Assembly (NCBI RefSeq): GCF_040703125.1
Contig: NZ_CP160035.1
Location: 1,736,001-1,800,000, forward strand
From: Flavobacterium ovatum
GTDB lineage: Bacteria > Bacteroidota > Bacteroidia > Flavobacteriales > Flavobacteriaceae
Reading direction: 5' to 3'
DNA length: 64,000 nucleotides
The position numbers were made by a program, and so were the translations under genes. Numbering within the stretch: the first letter of the stretch is position 1; every line of letters starts with the position of its first letter. This document shows positions 33,979-42,882 of the stretch, in pieces. The notes under the pieces are model-generated. The model was not told the DNA's origin. It searched no databases and saw only the letters and a program-made list of their open reading frames with translations.

Positions 33979-34162
33979 AAAGCTTCTTAGGACTTTTGGG
34001 TTCTTAATTTAGAAAAAGAATTCTTTTTAGTTTGAAATGCTAAAAAATTAAAGATAATCCTTTTAATTTTGTTCGAAAAAAAGAGCAAACTTTAAATAAT
34101 CACTTTCTCAATTTTTACAAATTTACCTTTGTTGTTATTGCGAGCAATGGATTGTATTACTA

Positions 34163-34555
34163 TTATATTCCAATAATAATAATAATAATAATATGAGTAT
34201 CCAACTCCCACAAATTAGTATTTAATGGGTAGGTTTCGGTCGCTTTTTTTATTTGAGCTTCCGTGACTTCCAGTTCCTCCTGTGTCAATTTTAGATCAAT
34301 GTCATTTCGAACAATACCTGTATTTTGACGTATCAAAAGTTGTAAGCCTTCTTTGGTTTTGGTTATAAATCGGAATCAATTCTAGGTTTTTTGTTTCACC
34401 CCAGTCGTAGATTTCGCCCTCAAATTGGGTGGCTGTAAATTGATTATCATTCCAATAATCATATTGTCGAAATGCGTCTCAATAGCTCACCTGTCAACAC
34501 TTTTGTTTTGGATAAGAGATTGTAAGTATTCAAATTTGGTTGCTGTACGCATCAT
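34163..34555 (-). pseudogene. Decayed gene, family not recognised
   Basis: Coding-like peptide fragments occur on the minus strand in different frames. The first begins MMRTATKFEYLQSLIQNK. A shifted frame gives VLTGELLRRIS, another gives FRQYDYWNDNQFTATQFEG and GEIYDWGETKNLELIPIY, and another gives TKEGLQLLIRQNTGIVRN through TYPLNTNLWEL. At least three frameshifts are needed to join them. The last frame runs into a (ATT)7 tract and stops at 34163. The parent family is unknown to me. Confidence 0.6.
34172..34192. repeat. (AAT)7 microsatellite
   Basis: Seven perfect AAT units at the 3' end of the decayed gene on the minus strand, where they read as an Ile run. Confidence 0.85.
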
Positions 34556-34647
34556 TGATTTTGTTTTTAATAGGCTTTAGTTGGTTGTGTTATTTACCGA
34601 CAGGAAATCATCCTAAAAAATAAAATTCAAACAAATTACTTAAACAA

Positions 34648-34681
34648 AAAAAGGAACTTCGTCACGAAGTTCCTTTTTTTG
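34648..34681. terminator. Terminator after the glycoside hydrolase gene
   Basis: AAGGAACTTCG (34651-34661), loop TCA, CGAAGTTCCTT (34665-34675), flanked by A and T runs. It is nearly the same sequence as the terminator at 38841. Confidence 0.9.
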
Positions 34682-34706
34682 TTTTAAAAATATATTGAGT
34701 TTATAA

Positions 34707-37556
34707 TTATTTAGAAATAATTATTTTCTCGAAAACCTTCTTGTTTTCAGTATTTGGAATAGAAATAAAATACACACCAGAATTCAAGTCGCCCAGAGGA
34801 ATTGTGATTGAAATATTGTTTGTTGTTGCACTCTTTACTTTTTGCCCTAACGTATTATATATTGTGTATTCACCTGCAATTATGTTTTCTATAGTTACCA
34901 CGTCTTTTGTTGGGTTTGGATAGATTTTATAAGGCTTATTTATGACTTCAGTAAAGGTTTTTGTTGCTAATGTAACTCCGGATTTTACTAGCAGCACATC
35001 ATAAGGTTTCATTACAATTGTCTCACTTACAGTGGTTCCGTCAATCATATTGCTGTATGCAACACCCGAAGTAGGGAGTTTAATTTGCTGGTCAATTAAA
35101 CTCATATTTATAAGGGAAACAACTGCTTTTCCATCAGGAGTATTTCCTTGTGATGCTAAAACCCCAAAAGACTCTGTTGTGCTTCCTACTACTTGAATTT
35201 TAAAATCAATTACAGGAGTAGGAATCGTTAAATTAGTTCTTAAACTAGTTATTAATGTGTTTAGGATTGTGTTTGCATTACCGGAATTGGTTGTAATTTG
35301 TCCAGCATCCGGAGTTGTATTCGTTCCAAGATAAGTAAACGAACCATCATAAGTAAAGGATTTTGTTGCAAAACTAGTGCTTCTTGAAGTGTTTGAAGTT
35401 CCTTTCTCATCTTTTATAAAATTAGTAGTTCCAGTACGTTTAATTTCAAGAATGCCAACAGTGCTATTATTACTTTTGAAAGTATTCAATGCAGTAATAC
35501 TACTAGTTTTGATGAATAAAGTAGGCGGAATTATAATTGCTTTTGGAGTGTAATTTAGACTATTTATTTTGTTTTGCGTGGTGAATCCGACTTTTACATT
35601 CATTAATTTCAAGGCCTCATAAATTTGTGCCATTTGCTGGATATAATCAAAATCTTGTAAAGCTGCTTCATTACTATAGTAGATTAAAAAATCCCTTTTA
35701 GTAGGTGATAATGTCGCAACAGTTTCGCTAAGGGCATTTATTTCTTTCATGGCTTTACCAAAATCTTCAAAAGCAATTGGTTGGTGTTGTGGGGACGACA
35801 TTGTGTTTCCAACTGTATTGGTTTTGCCTTCTAAATCTCCTTTGATGCTTCCGTTAGTTCCGTCTTCCCGATACCACCACCAAGCATTAACCACACCTAA
35901 ACCAGTAGTAAATCCGTGCCATAAACCGGAATGAACAAAACCTTTGTCAAGGGTGAAATTATGCCAAGCATTACTGGAAACACCATGCCATTCGGAGTCA
36001 AAAATAGGTTTGTTAGGGTATAAGGATTTAAAGAAGTCAATATTTATTGCTTGTTCTCTCCATTCCGTAATATAACGTCCAAGCCACCAATCTCTGTAAA
36101 AACGTGCGTTTCTTCCGTGCGTTTTATTAGGTGTTATTTGGCTGTCAAAACTGATGATGTCCATTAAATCACCGGAAGCTTCTAGATCAATACCACTATC
36201 TCTATCTGGTGCTTCAACCTCGTTTCCGATTATTTTTATAGATACTTTAGCTGTTGGATCTGATTCTAAAGTGTATTGCTTCAAGTTAGAATGCCATTTT
36301 GTAGCTCTATTTTGATTGAACCTTAACCAATCATACCAAATTGGTGTTCCTTGTAAATTTCTTTGGTTTTCTGTGAAAAGTGCCAAAGGTGAGGTTGTAG
36401 AAGTTTGCGTAGGAACGGTTTTTAATTGGTCAAAGGTACTGTAGGTAGCATTGTAAACTGTGTTTAAATTAGCAATGGTGACGTATTCTGTTGTTAAATA
36501 CTCGGCAAATGCTGTTCTTGTATAAGGGGATAATCCCTTTGAGGCATCATCTGACCCTGAATTTGATATTAAATCCCAATGTGGTTCATTAGATAATACA
36601 TAGATAAGCGGACTAGAACCTGCGGCTGATTTTATACTTGGTATGTAGGATTGTAGCATATTTTTATTCCAGTTATTAGCAGTGTTGTCTGCAATTACTG
36701 GATAGTCAATGTCATAAGCTGCAAATGCTCTTTTGTAATCTGCAATTTTGTAGTGCGGAGAGTTTGGATCATTGGATGCTGTGGTCATCCATCCTGCCAG
36801 TGGGTTGTGAGTAATTTGAACCTGTACTGGAGTTTGTCCGTTAGATACATTTGTCGAAACTAAGTTTACTTGACTTGAAAGTTGGCCAGAAGTGAAAACT
36901 GCGTTAGGAGAATTAGTGGTTTGTGGCGACAAAAAACTAGACCCTAAGTAGCCTATTGTTTTCATTAAATCTGATTCAGATTGCATACTCCACATCGTAC
37001 TTGGAAAAATTACTTTTCCGTCTTTTTTATAATAACTAGAATTGGTGTCAAGCGTGGGGTATGTCGTTGTAGAATAAGCAAGTACTTGTGGAAGGATTAT
37101 AGTTCCGTTTATTTGTTTGTTAGCCTCAGTAATGGCATTGTCTAAAATTTTCACACAGTCATACAGTATTTGAAAAGGGTCAAATATAGAAAAATCAGCT
37201 ACTGTTATTCCTTCTTTTGGTAATTGTGCTTTAAAATTATTATGAAACCCAAGGTATCCAGTTCCAATATACTTTGCTTGCAATACAGTTGCATTAGCTC
37301 TATCTCTTGTCGCATAGACAACAAATTCATCTGCTGTAACGATAGTTCCTTGTGCGTATCTTGATTCTAAATTGGCGGTTTGTAATTGTGTAACCTGACT
37401 AGAAAGGGTTGCTCTTCTACTGCTAATTTGAGAAATTAATCCATCCCATGCTGTTTGGTTTAGCGTTCCGGGATAGAAATTTTGCGAAAAACCATATAAG
37501 GACGTAATTAATAGCAGGGCTACGAGTATCGTTTTTGAATGTAAAATTTTTTTCAT
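34707..37556 (-). CDS. Secreted glycoside hydrolase with T9SS sorting domain
   Basis: 949 residues. A signal peptide (KTILVALLLITSLYGFSQ) is followed by a large catalytic region that looks like a clan GH-A (GH42-like) hydrolase. LIYVLSNEPHWDLI (~321-334) holds a likely acid/base Glu, and NKPIFDSEWHGVS (~513-525) a likely nucleophile Glu. A smaller beta domain is followed by the T9SS type A sorting domain (last ~80 residues, YKIYPNPTKDVVTIENI, GVYFISI, EKIIISK). It should be secreted and cell-surface anchored or released. The substrate, probably a galactose-containing glycan, is inferred only. No SusCD pair is nearby. Confidence 0.85.
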   Translation of the reverse strand: MKKILHSKTILVALLLITSLYGFSQNFYPGTLNQTAWDGLISQISSRRATLSSQVTQLQTANLESRYAQGTIVTADEFVVYATRDRANATVLQAKYIGTGYLGFHNNFKAQLPKEGITVADFSIFDPFQILYDCVKILDNAITEANKQINGTIILPQVLAYSTTTYPTLDTNSSYYKKDGKVIFPSTMWSMQSESDLMKTIGYLGSSFLSPQTTNSPNAVFTSGQLSSQVNLVSTNVSNGQTPVQVQITHNPLAGWMTTASNDPNSPHYKIADYKRAFAAYDIDYPVIADNTANNWNKNMLQSYIPSIKSAAGSSPLIYVLSNEPHWDLISNSGSDDASKGLSPYTRTAFAEYLTTEYVTIANLNTVYNATYSTFDQLKTVPTQTSTTSPLALFTENQRNLQGTPIWYDWLRFNQNRATKWHSNLKQYTLESDPTAKVSIKIIGNEVEAPDRDSGIDLEASGDLMDIISFDSQITPNKTHGRNARFYRDWWLGRYITEWREQAINIDFFKSLYPNKPIFDSEWHGVSSNAWHNFTLDKGFVHSGLWHGFTTGLGVVNAWWWYREDGTNGSIKGDLEGKTNTVGNTMSSPQHQPIAFEDFGKAMKEINALSETVATLSPTKRDFLIYYSNEAALQDFDYIQQMAQIYEALKLMNVKVGFTTQNKINSLNYTPKAIIIPPTLFIKTSSITALNTFKSNNSTVGILEIKRTGTTNFIKDEKGTSNTSRSTSFATKSFTYDGSFTYLGTNTTPDAGQITTNSGNANTILNTLITSLRTNLTIPTPVIDFKIQVVGSTTESFGVLASQGNTPDGKAVVSLINMSLIDQQIKLPTSGVAYSNMIDGTTVSETIVMKPYDVLLVKSGVTLATKTFTEVINKPYKIYPNPTKDVVTIENIIAGEYTIYNTLGQKVKSATTNNISITIPLGDLNSGVYFISIPNTENKKVFEKIIISK

Positions 37557-37662
37557 ATTTGGATAGGTTTATTTGGAATAAAAATCAAACTATTTTGTCG
37601 TTGAAATAGATTAATTTTTAACCATATAAAGTTAGTCTTAATTATTGTGCATAATTAAATGA

Positions 37663-37693
37663 AAATTACCCTCTATTGTTAGTAAATTACCCT
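37663..37693. promoter_or_regulatory. Direct repeat, candidate operator
   Basis: AAATTACCCT occurs at 37663-37672 and again at 37684-37693, 21 bp apart start to start, about two helical turns. It lies 107 bp upstream of the hydrolase start and 138 bp before the dehydrogenase start. Same-face spacing suits a dimeric or tandem-binding regulator. Confidence 0.45.
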
Positions 37694-37830
37694 TTAACTA
37701 GGGGTTTGTATTTGATTTTTTGATCAATAATCAGAAATATTAGTTCTGTTTATTTATTAATAATGTCGGCCTTGTGAATTAATTATTACCTACATTTAGA
37801 CATGATTTTAATCTAATGTTTACAGTAAAT

Positions 37831-38838
37831 ATGAAGCAGACAAAAATTTCTTTTTTTTCAACTCAGCCATATGATAAAGTGTTTTTCGAAAAGTATAATG
37901 CTGATTTTGGCTTTCAATTAGATTTTATCGAAACACAATTGAATGAGCAAACTGTTCAAATGATTCAAGGCAGTGTAGTAGTCTGCGTCTTTGTTAATGA
38001 CGTGGTTAATGCAGTAGTGATTCAAGAATTATCCAGCAAAAAAGTAAAGGTAATTGCCTTACGTTGTGCAGGTTTCAATAATGTAGATTTGGCTGCAGCC
38101 AAAAAAGCTGGAATACGAGTATGTCGTGTGCCGTCCTATTCTCCCGAAGCTGTTGCAGAACACGCCATGGCAATGATTTTGACTTTAAATAGAAAAACAC
38201 ATAAAGCTTATAATCGGGTACGCGAACAAAACTTTTCGCTCAACGGATTGCTAGGTTTCGATCTTCACGGCAAAACAGTTGGCGTTATCGGAACTGGAAA
38301 TATTGGAAAAGCTTTTGCCAAAATAATTTTAGGTTTCGGTTGTAAAGTCTTGGCTTTTGATATCGCTAAAGACCAAGATTTAGAAAAATTGGGAGTGCAA
38401 TACGACTCTATAGAAACAATTTTTAAAACGGCAGATGTGATTTCGCTTCATTGCCCTTTAAATGAACAAACGAAGCATCTTATTAATACAGCATCACTTT
38501 CGTTAATGAAAAAAAACATCATGGTCATCAATACCAGTAGGGGTGCTTTGATTAATACACCGGATGTTATCGACGCCTTAAAAAATTCTAAAATAGGCTA
38601 TCTCGGAATTGATGTCTATGAGCAAGAAGAAAAATTATTTTTCAAAGACTTGTCAGAAGATATTATTCAAGACGATGACATTCAGCGATTAATGAGTTTT
38701 CCGAATGTTTTGGTGACAGCGCACCAAGCCTTTTTTACCAATGAAGCGCTGACCCAAATTGCTATTACGACTTTGCAAAATGTAACTGACCTGCTATCAA
38801 ATAAGGATTTTGAAAATAAAGCAGCTTTGTTGAATTAA
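37831..38838 (+). CDS. ldhA: D-lactate dehydrogenase / 2-hydroxyacid dehydrogenase
   Basis: 335 residues from ATG 37831 (MKQTKISFFSTQPYD, like the LdhA N-terminus); an ATG at 37816 would add five residues. The Rossmann loop is GVIGTGNIGKAFAKI (~146-160). Catalytic residues are visible: Arg in VINTSRGALINT, Glu in the DVYEQEE stretch, and His in VTAHQAFFTNEA. RCAGFNNVDLAAAKKAG is the typical substrate-side motif. It likely reduces pyruvate to D-lactate with NADH. It is divergent from the hydrolase gene. Confidence 0.9.
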   Translation: MKQTKISFFSTQPYDKVFFEKYNADFGFQLDFIETQLNEQTVQMIQGSVVVCVFVNDVVNAVVIQELSSKKVKVIALRCAGFNNVDLAAAKKAGIRVCRVPSYSPEAVAEHAMAMILTLNRKTHKAYNRVREQNFSLNGLLGFDLHGKTVGVIGTGNIGKAFAKIILGFGCKVLAFDIAKDQDLEKLGVQYDSIETIFKTADVISLHCPLNEQTKHLINTASLSLMKKNIMVINTSRGALINTPDVIDALKNSKIGYLGIDVYEQEEKLFFKDLSEDIIQDDDIQRLMSFPNVLVTAHQAFFTNEALTQIAITTLQNVTDLLSNKDFENKAALLN

Positions 38839-38840
38839 AT

Positions 38841-38879
38841 AAAAAAAAGGAACTTCCGTCATGAAGTTCCTTTTTTTTT
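38841..38879 (+). terminator. Terminator after ldhA
   Basis: GGAACTTC (38849-38856), loop CGTCAT, GAAGTTCC (38863-38870), with an 8-A run before and a 9-T run after. Confidence 0.92.
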
Positions 38880-38880
38880 G

Positions 38881-39349
38881 TTTGTACGAGTGAATTACTA
38901 TAGCAGTCGAATCATTTCTGAAGAATGTTTTTTTTCTGTTTAAAATTTTATTTGCCCGACTTTTAAGATAATTATTTTTACTAAATCATTTTGAGTATTG
39001 CAGTTTTAGTTTGTTAAAACACCAATCATAGCATCAATTTTAATTTATTTTTTTTGCGAGGAAAACCATTTTTATTTTGAATCATTTCATTTTTTTTATC
39101 AAATGTGCTCCATATGAATTTATTCATCAAATAATAAGGTGTAATTACTTTCTGAATATACTTTTTCAGTGACCTCCATCGGGAAGGACTTTTTTTTTAA
39201 AACCAGCGAATTACTCCACCAATGCTCCAACTGTAAATAATAGAAATAGTCAAAAAACAATTCGTTTAAGTGAAGTTACAGTAAATGAGAATACAACAGT
39301 TACTATGTCTAGTGTTATGGTGTTTATAAATAGACATCTTTTTGATTAC
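38881..39349. other. 470-bp gap with decayed sequence
   Basis: No complete gene. It holds the IS-end-like motif at 39162-39177. At ~39206-39350 there is an open plus-strand stretch (reading NYSTNAPTVNNRNSQ... SEVTVNENTTVTMSS) that may be a fragment of a lost gene. The rest is AT-rich without features I can support. Confidence 0.4.
39162..39177. mobile_element. Solitary IS1182-type end relic
   Basis: TTTTTCAGTGACCTCC differs by one base from the right end of the intact IS (TTTTTCAGTGCCCTCC at 31338-31353). It is followed by GGGAAGGAC and a 9-T tract, recalling the terminator arm next to the intact copy. No transposase remains are recognisable nearby. Confidence 0.45.
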
Positions 39350-39397
39350 AAAAAAAAAAACCTGCAAGTCCCTAAAATTAGGTAAACTCACAGGTTT
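39350..39397 (-). terminator. Terminator after htpG
   Basis: On the minus strand AAACCTG...CAGGTTT (39358-39364 with 39391-39397), with an inner CCTAA/TTAGG pairing, then a long T run (complement of the A run at 39350-39360). Confidence 0.75.
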
Positions 39398-39427
39398 CAT
39401 TATTGGTATGCTATGGTCAATTTACTT

Positions 39428-41314
39428 TTATTTGATTAACTCAAAACTTCTTTTTACAAAAGCAGTTAAAGCCTCTCCTTTTAATAAATTTTGAGACAAT
39501 TTAGCCAAATCCAAAGCTTGTTTTACTAAACCTTCTTGAGCATTTTTATCTGTATTATTTAAAATGTTAGTAGCTAATTCCGAGTTAGTGTTTACTACCA
39601 AATTGTACATTTCTGGCATATTTCCCATTCCGAACATTCCGCCGCCACCTGATTGACTCATTTCTTTCATTCTACGCATGAATTCTGGTTGCGTGATGAT
39701 AAATGGAGCCGATTTGCTGTCTAGAGCTTGTAATTGAACTGTGTAGTTTTGTTTGGGTACAATAGCTTCCAAAACTGTTTTTAAGCTTGTTTGCTCTTCA
39801 TCAGATAATTTTGAAATTGTAGTTTCATCTTTTTTGATTAAGTTATCAATATGGTCAGAATCTACACGTACAAACGTTAAGTTTTGATTGTCTCCTTCCA
39901 CTTTTTGAATTAAATGAGAGATAATAGGAGAGTCAAGTAATAAAACTTCGTATCCTTTTTCTTGAGCAATTTCAATATAAGCGTGTTGTTGTTCTTTGTT
40001 TCCAGCGTACAATACAACGGTTTTTCCGTCTTTGTCGGTTTGTTTTTCTTTGATTGCTTCTTTTAACTCTTCAAGTGTAAAGAATTTATTGTCTACTGTT
40101 GGATACAATACAAAAGCACCTGATTTTTCGTAGAATTTATCATCAGAAAGCATTCCGTATTCAAGGACAATTTTGATATCGTTCCATTTCTTTTCAAATT
40201 CGGCACGGTCTTCTGTGAAAAGAGATTTTAATTTGTCGGCAACTTTACGAGTAATATAGTTTGCTATTTTTTTCACCGCACCGTCAGCTTGCAAACTAGA
40301 ACGTGAAACATTCAAAGGAATATCTGGAGAGTCAATAGCTCCTTTTAACATGGTCAAAAATTCAGGTACAATTCCTTCTACGTTATCAGTAACGTAAACT
40401 TGGTTTTGGTACAATTGAATTTTGTCTTTTTGCATTTGCATATCATTACCTAATTTAGGGAAATACAAAATACCAGTAAGGTTAAATGGATAATCTACAT
40501 TAAGGTGAATGTGAAATAATGGTTCTTCGAACTGCATTGGATACAATTCATGGTAGAATTTTTTATAATCCTCATCAGCTAATTCTGTTGGAGCTATCGT
40601 CCAAGCAGGATTGGTGTTGTTGATAATGTTGTCAAGTTCAATAGTTTCTGCAACAAAATCTTCAGGAGCATCTTCAGGTTTTGGTAAAGTTTCTGTTTTA
40701 GTTCCAAATTTAATCGGAATAGGCATAAACTTATTGTACTTGTTTAAAAGTTCATTGATTTTAAACTCTTCTAAAAATTCTAATGAATCTTCAGCAATGT
40801 GCAAGATGATTTCAGTTCCGCGAGACGTTTTATCTGCTGGTTCCAATGAGAATTCAGGACTACCATCGCAAATCCAGTGTGCAGCCGGTTCGTCTTTGTA
40901 TGATTTAGTAATGATTTCAACTTTAGAAGCCACCATAAAAGCAGAGTAAAAACCAAGTCCAAAATGACCAATGATTCCAGAATCTTTAGCAGAATCTTTA
41001 TATTTTTCTAGAAATTCTTCTGCTCCAGAAAAAGCCAATTGATTGATATATTTTTCTACTTCGTCAGCAGTCATACCAATACCTTGGTCGATAATATGCA
41101 GTTTTTTGCCTTCTTTATCAACTTTTACTTCGATGATTGGATTGCCGTATTCAGTATTAGTTTCACCAATACTTATAAGATGTTTTAATTTTGAAGTTGC
41201 ATCAGTCCCATTTGAAATTAATTCACGTAAGAAAATCTCGTGATCACTGTATAGGAACTTCTTGATTAAAGGGAAGATGTTTTCTACTGAAACATTAATT
41301 TTTCCTGTTGTCAT
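39428..41314 (-). CDS. htpG: Molecular chaperone HtpG (Hsp90)
   Basis: 628 residues. The GHKL ATPase domain is N-terminal (FLRELISNGTDATSKLKHLI, IIDQGIGMTADEV, GHFGLGFYSAFMVA). The middle domain has LYFPKLGNDMQMQKD and LPLNVSRSSLQ, and the C-terminal dimerisation domain contains a Gly/Met stretch (SGGGGMFGMGNMPEMYNL). It is an ATP-dependent cytoplasmic chaperone. It is monocistronic, with a terminator downstream. Confidence 0.98.
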   Translation of the reverse strand: MTTGKINVSVENIFPLIKKFLYSDHEIFLRELISNGTDATSKLKHLISIGETNTEYGNPIIEVKVDKEGKKLHIIDQGIGMTADEVEKYINQLAFSGAEEFLEKYKDSAKDSGIIGHFGLGFYSAFMVASKVEIITKSYKDEPAAHWICDGSPEFSLEPADKTSRGTEIILHIAEDSLEFLEEFKINELLNKYNKFMPIPIKFGTKTETLPKPEDAPEDFVAETIELDNIINNTNPAWTIAPTELADEDYKKFYHELYPMQFEEPLFHIHLNVDYPFNLTGILYFPKLGNDMQMQKDKIQLYQNQVYVTDNVEGIVPEFLTMLKGAIDSPDIPLNVSRSSLQADGAVKKIANYITRKVADKLKSLFTEDRAEFEKKWNDIKIVLEYGMLSDDKFYEKSGAFVLYPTVDNKFFTLEELKEAIKEKQTDKDGKTVVLYAGNKEQQHAYIEIAQEKGYEVLLLDSPIISHLIQKVEGDNQNLTFVRVDSDHIDNLIKKDETTISKLSDEEQTSLKTVLEAIVPKQNYTVQLQALDSKSAPFIITQPEFMRRMKEMSQSGGGGMFGMGNMPEMYNLVVNTNSELATNILNNTDKNAQEGLVKQALDLAKLSQNLLKGEALTAFVKRSFELIK

Positions 41315-41459
41315 ATTTAAATTTTATTAATTGGGTTTTACAATCTGCCTCAGTTCTCTCAAATAAAATACCAATTATATATAAAGTGACAAAATGGCGT
41401 ACTGATAATTATGGAATAAAAAAAGTAAATTTTGAAACTATTATTAGTTTCTATGATTG

Positions 41460-41467
41460 TATCTTTG
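41460..41467 (+). promoter_or_regulatory. Candidate -7 element for the lipoprotein-OmpA pair
   Basis: TATCTTTG fits TAnnTTTG, 29 bp before the ATG at 41497. Confidence 0.6.
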
Positions 41468-41496
41468 TCTGAGTTTAACTATAAAGCGTGATTTAG

Positions 41497-41973
41497 ATGA
41501 AAAAAATTATTTTATTAGGTGCAATGTCATTAATGATGTTTGCGTGTAAAACAAGTTCTGTTACAAATAGTAAATTGGATAGAAGGGCTGAAGTTGCCAT
41601 GAAGGGAAATTGGGTTATTAGTTCTGTAAGCTATCCGGGTTCAGAATATATTAAAGTAAATTCATTTCAACTAGCAGATTCTAAATGTTTTGAAGGAAGT
41701 GCTTGGAAATTGGTTTCGAATAATAACAAAGGAACAATGGATTTGACTAGTGCTAATTGTGCGGCATTTAGTTCACCTATTACTTGGTTTGTAAACCAAG
41801 AAGGACAGTTTGTTTTGAAAGTCTTAAATGCAGGTGAAAAAGCAAAAAAAGTTAGAGATGGTTATGTTTTGACTGTAGCTAATCAAACAGAATCTTCATT
41901 TCAATTGATTGATAAAATCAATGTAGGAGGGAAATTAACTGATGTTGTGTATCAATTTCAAAAAACAAACTAA
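41497..41973 (+). CDS. Lipocalin-like lipoprotein
   Basis: 158 residues. The lipobox is LMMFACKTS (Cys at 17). The body has the lipocalin-like pattern of Bacteroidetes: MKGNWVISSVSYPGSEYIKV, ADSKCFEGSAWKLVSNNNKG, then strands to VYQFQKTN. It is probably an outer-membrane-attached periplasmic lipoprotein. It lies 17 bp before an OmpA-family gene and is likely cotranscribed with it. Ligand unknown. Confidence 0.85.
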   Translation: MKKIILLGAMSLMMFACKTSSVTNSKLDRRAEVAMKGNWVISSVSYPGSEYIKVNSFQLADSKCFEGSAWKLVSNNNKGTMDLTSANCAAFSSPITWFVNQEGQFVLKVLNAGEKAKKVRDGYVLTVANQTESSFQLIDKINVGGKLTDVVYQFQKTN

Positions 41974-41990
41974 TTAAAATAAAGTAAGAT

Positions 41991-42686
41991 ATGAAAAAGT
42001 TTTCAGTAATAGCATTGGCATTAATGATGTCAATTGGAACGTTTTTTACAAGTTGTGAATCAATTAAAAACACGAATAAAACTCAAAGAGGTGCTGGTAT
42101 TGGAGCGGTTGCTGGAGCAGTTATAGGTGGTGTTTTAGGGAACAATTTAGGTAAAGGTGGTAATGGTGCAATGGGTGCTGTACTTGGTGGAGTTGTTGGT
42201 GGAGTTGCCGGTGGAGTTATTGGTAATAAAATGGACAAACAAGCGCGTCAAATTGACCAAGCACTTCCTGGTGCTGAAGTAGAAAGAGTAGGAGAAGGAA
42301 TAAAATTAGTATTGAATGAAAATGCAGTACGTTTTGACACTAATAAATCTTCTTTGACTGCAGCAGCCAAAACTAATTTAGATAAATTAATTCCTGTTTT
42401 TCAAGAATATGCAGATACTAATATTACTATTTTTGGTTATACAGATAGTACAGGTTCAGCAGATTATAACTTGAAACTTTCAGGAGAAAGAGCTGCATCT
42501 GTAAAAAGCTATTTAGCTTCAAAAGGATTGTCTTCTTCTAGGTTTAAAGTGACTGGTTTAGGAATAGCTGATCCAATTGCATCTAATGAAACAGTTGAAG
42601 GTAGAAGTAAAAACCGTCGTGTTGAGTTTGCTATTACTGCCAATGAAAAAATGTTACAAGATGCGCAAAAAGAAGGAGGGAATTAA
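41991..42686 (+). CDS. OmpA-family lipoprotein with glycine zipper
   Basis: 231 residues. A signal peptide ends at the lipobox (FFTSCESIK). A Gly-zipper region (~36-80, GAGIGAVAGAVIGGVLGNNL, VVGGVAGGVIGNKMDK) is followed by an OmpA peptidoglycan-binding domain (~105-222, FDTNKSSLTAAAKTNLDKL, ITIFGYTDSTGSADYNLKLS, RSKNRRVEFAI). It anchors the outer membrane to peptidoglycan. A terminator closes the two-gene unit. Confidence 0.94.
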   Translation: MKKFSVIALALMMSIGTFFTSCESIKNTNKTQRGAGIGAVAGAVIGGVLGNNLGKGGNGAMGAVLGGVVGGVAGGVIGNKMDKQARQIDQALPGAEVERVGEGIKLVLNENAVRFDTNKSSLTAAAKTNLDKLIPVFQEYADTNITIFGYTDSTGSADYNLKLSGERAASVKSYLASKGLSSSRFKVTGLGIADPIASNETVEGRSKNRRVEFAITANEKMLQDAQKEGGN

Positions 42687-42714
42687 AAAAAAATATCTTT
42701 CTTGTTATAGATAG

Positions 42715-42750
42715 AAAAGGATTCTCATTAAGTTGAGAATCCTTTTTTTT
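42715..42750 (+). terminator. Terminator after OmpA-family gene
   Basis: AAAAGGATTCTCA (42715-42727), loop TTAAGT, TGAGAATCCTTTT from 42734, then a T run. Confidence 0.93.
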
Positions 42751-42850
42751 TGTGAAAATTTTCATTTAACAATTAGTGATAATTGTTAAAAGGATACATT
42801 AATCCAAAGCTTAAATTAAGTTAAAACAAAGTATTTTAATGAAAGTAATC

Positions 42851-42858
42851 TATCTTTG
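42851..42858 (+). promoter_or_regulatory. Candidate -7 element for ABC ATPase gene
   Basis: TATCTTTG fits TAnnTTTG. It overlaps the in-frame TTG at 42856, so it rules that start out in favour of ATG 42883. Confidence 0.65.
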
Positions 42859-42882
42859 CAAACTCAAAAAATAATAATTACA

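Noticed and set aside
39206..39350. Plus-strand open stretch as a real gene
   Set aside because: No start codon with promoter, no known motif, and it runs into the htpG terminator; treated as a possible fragment only.
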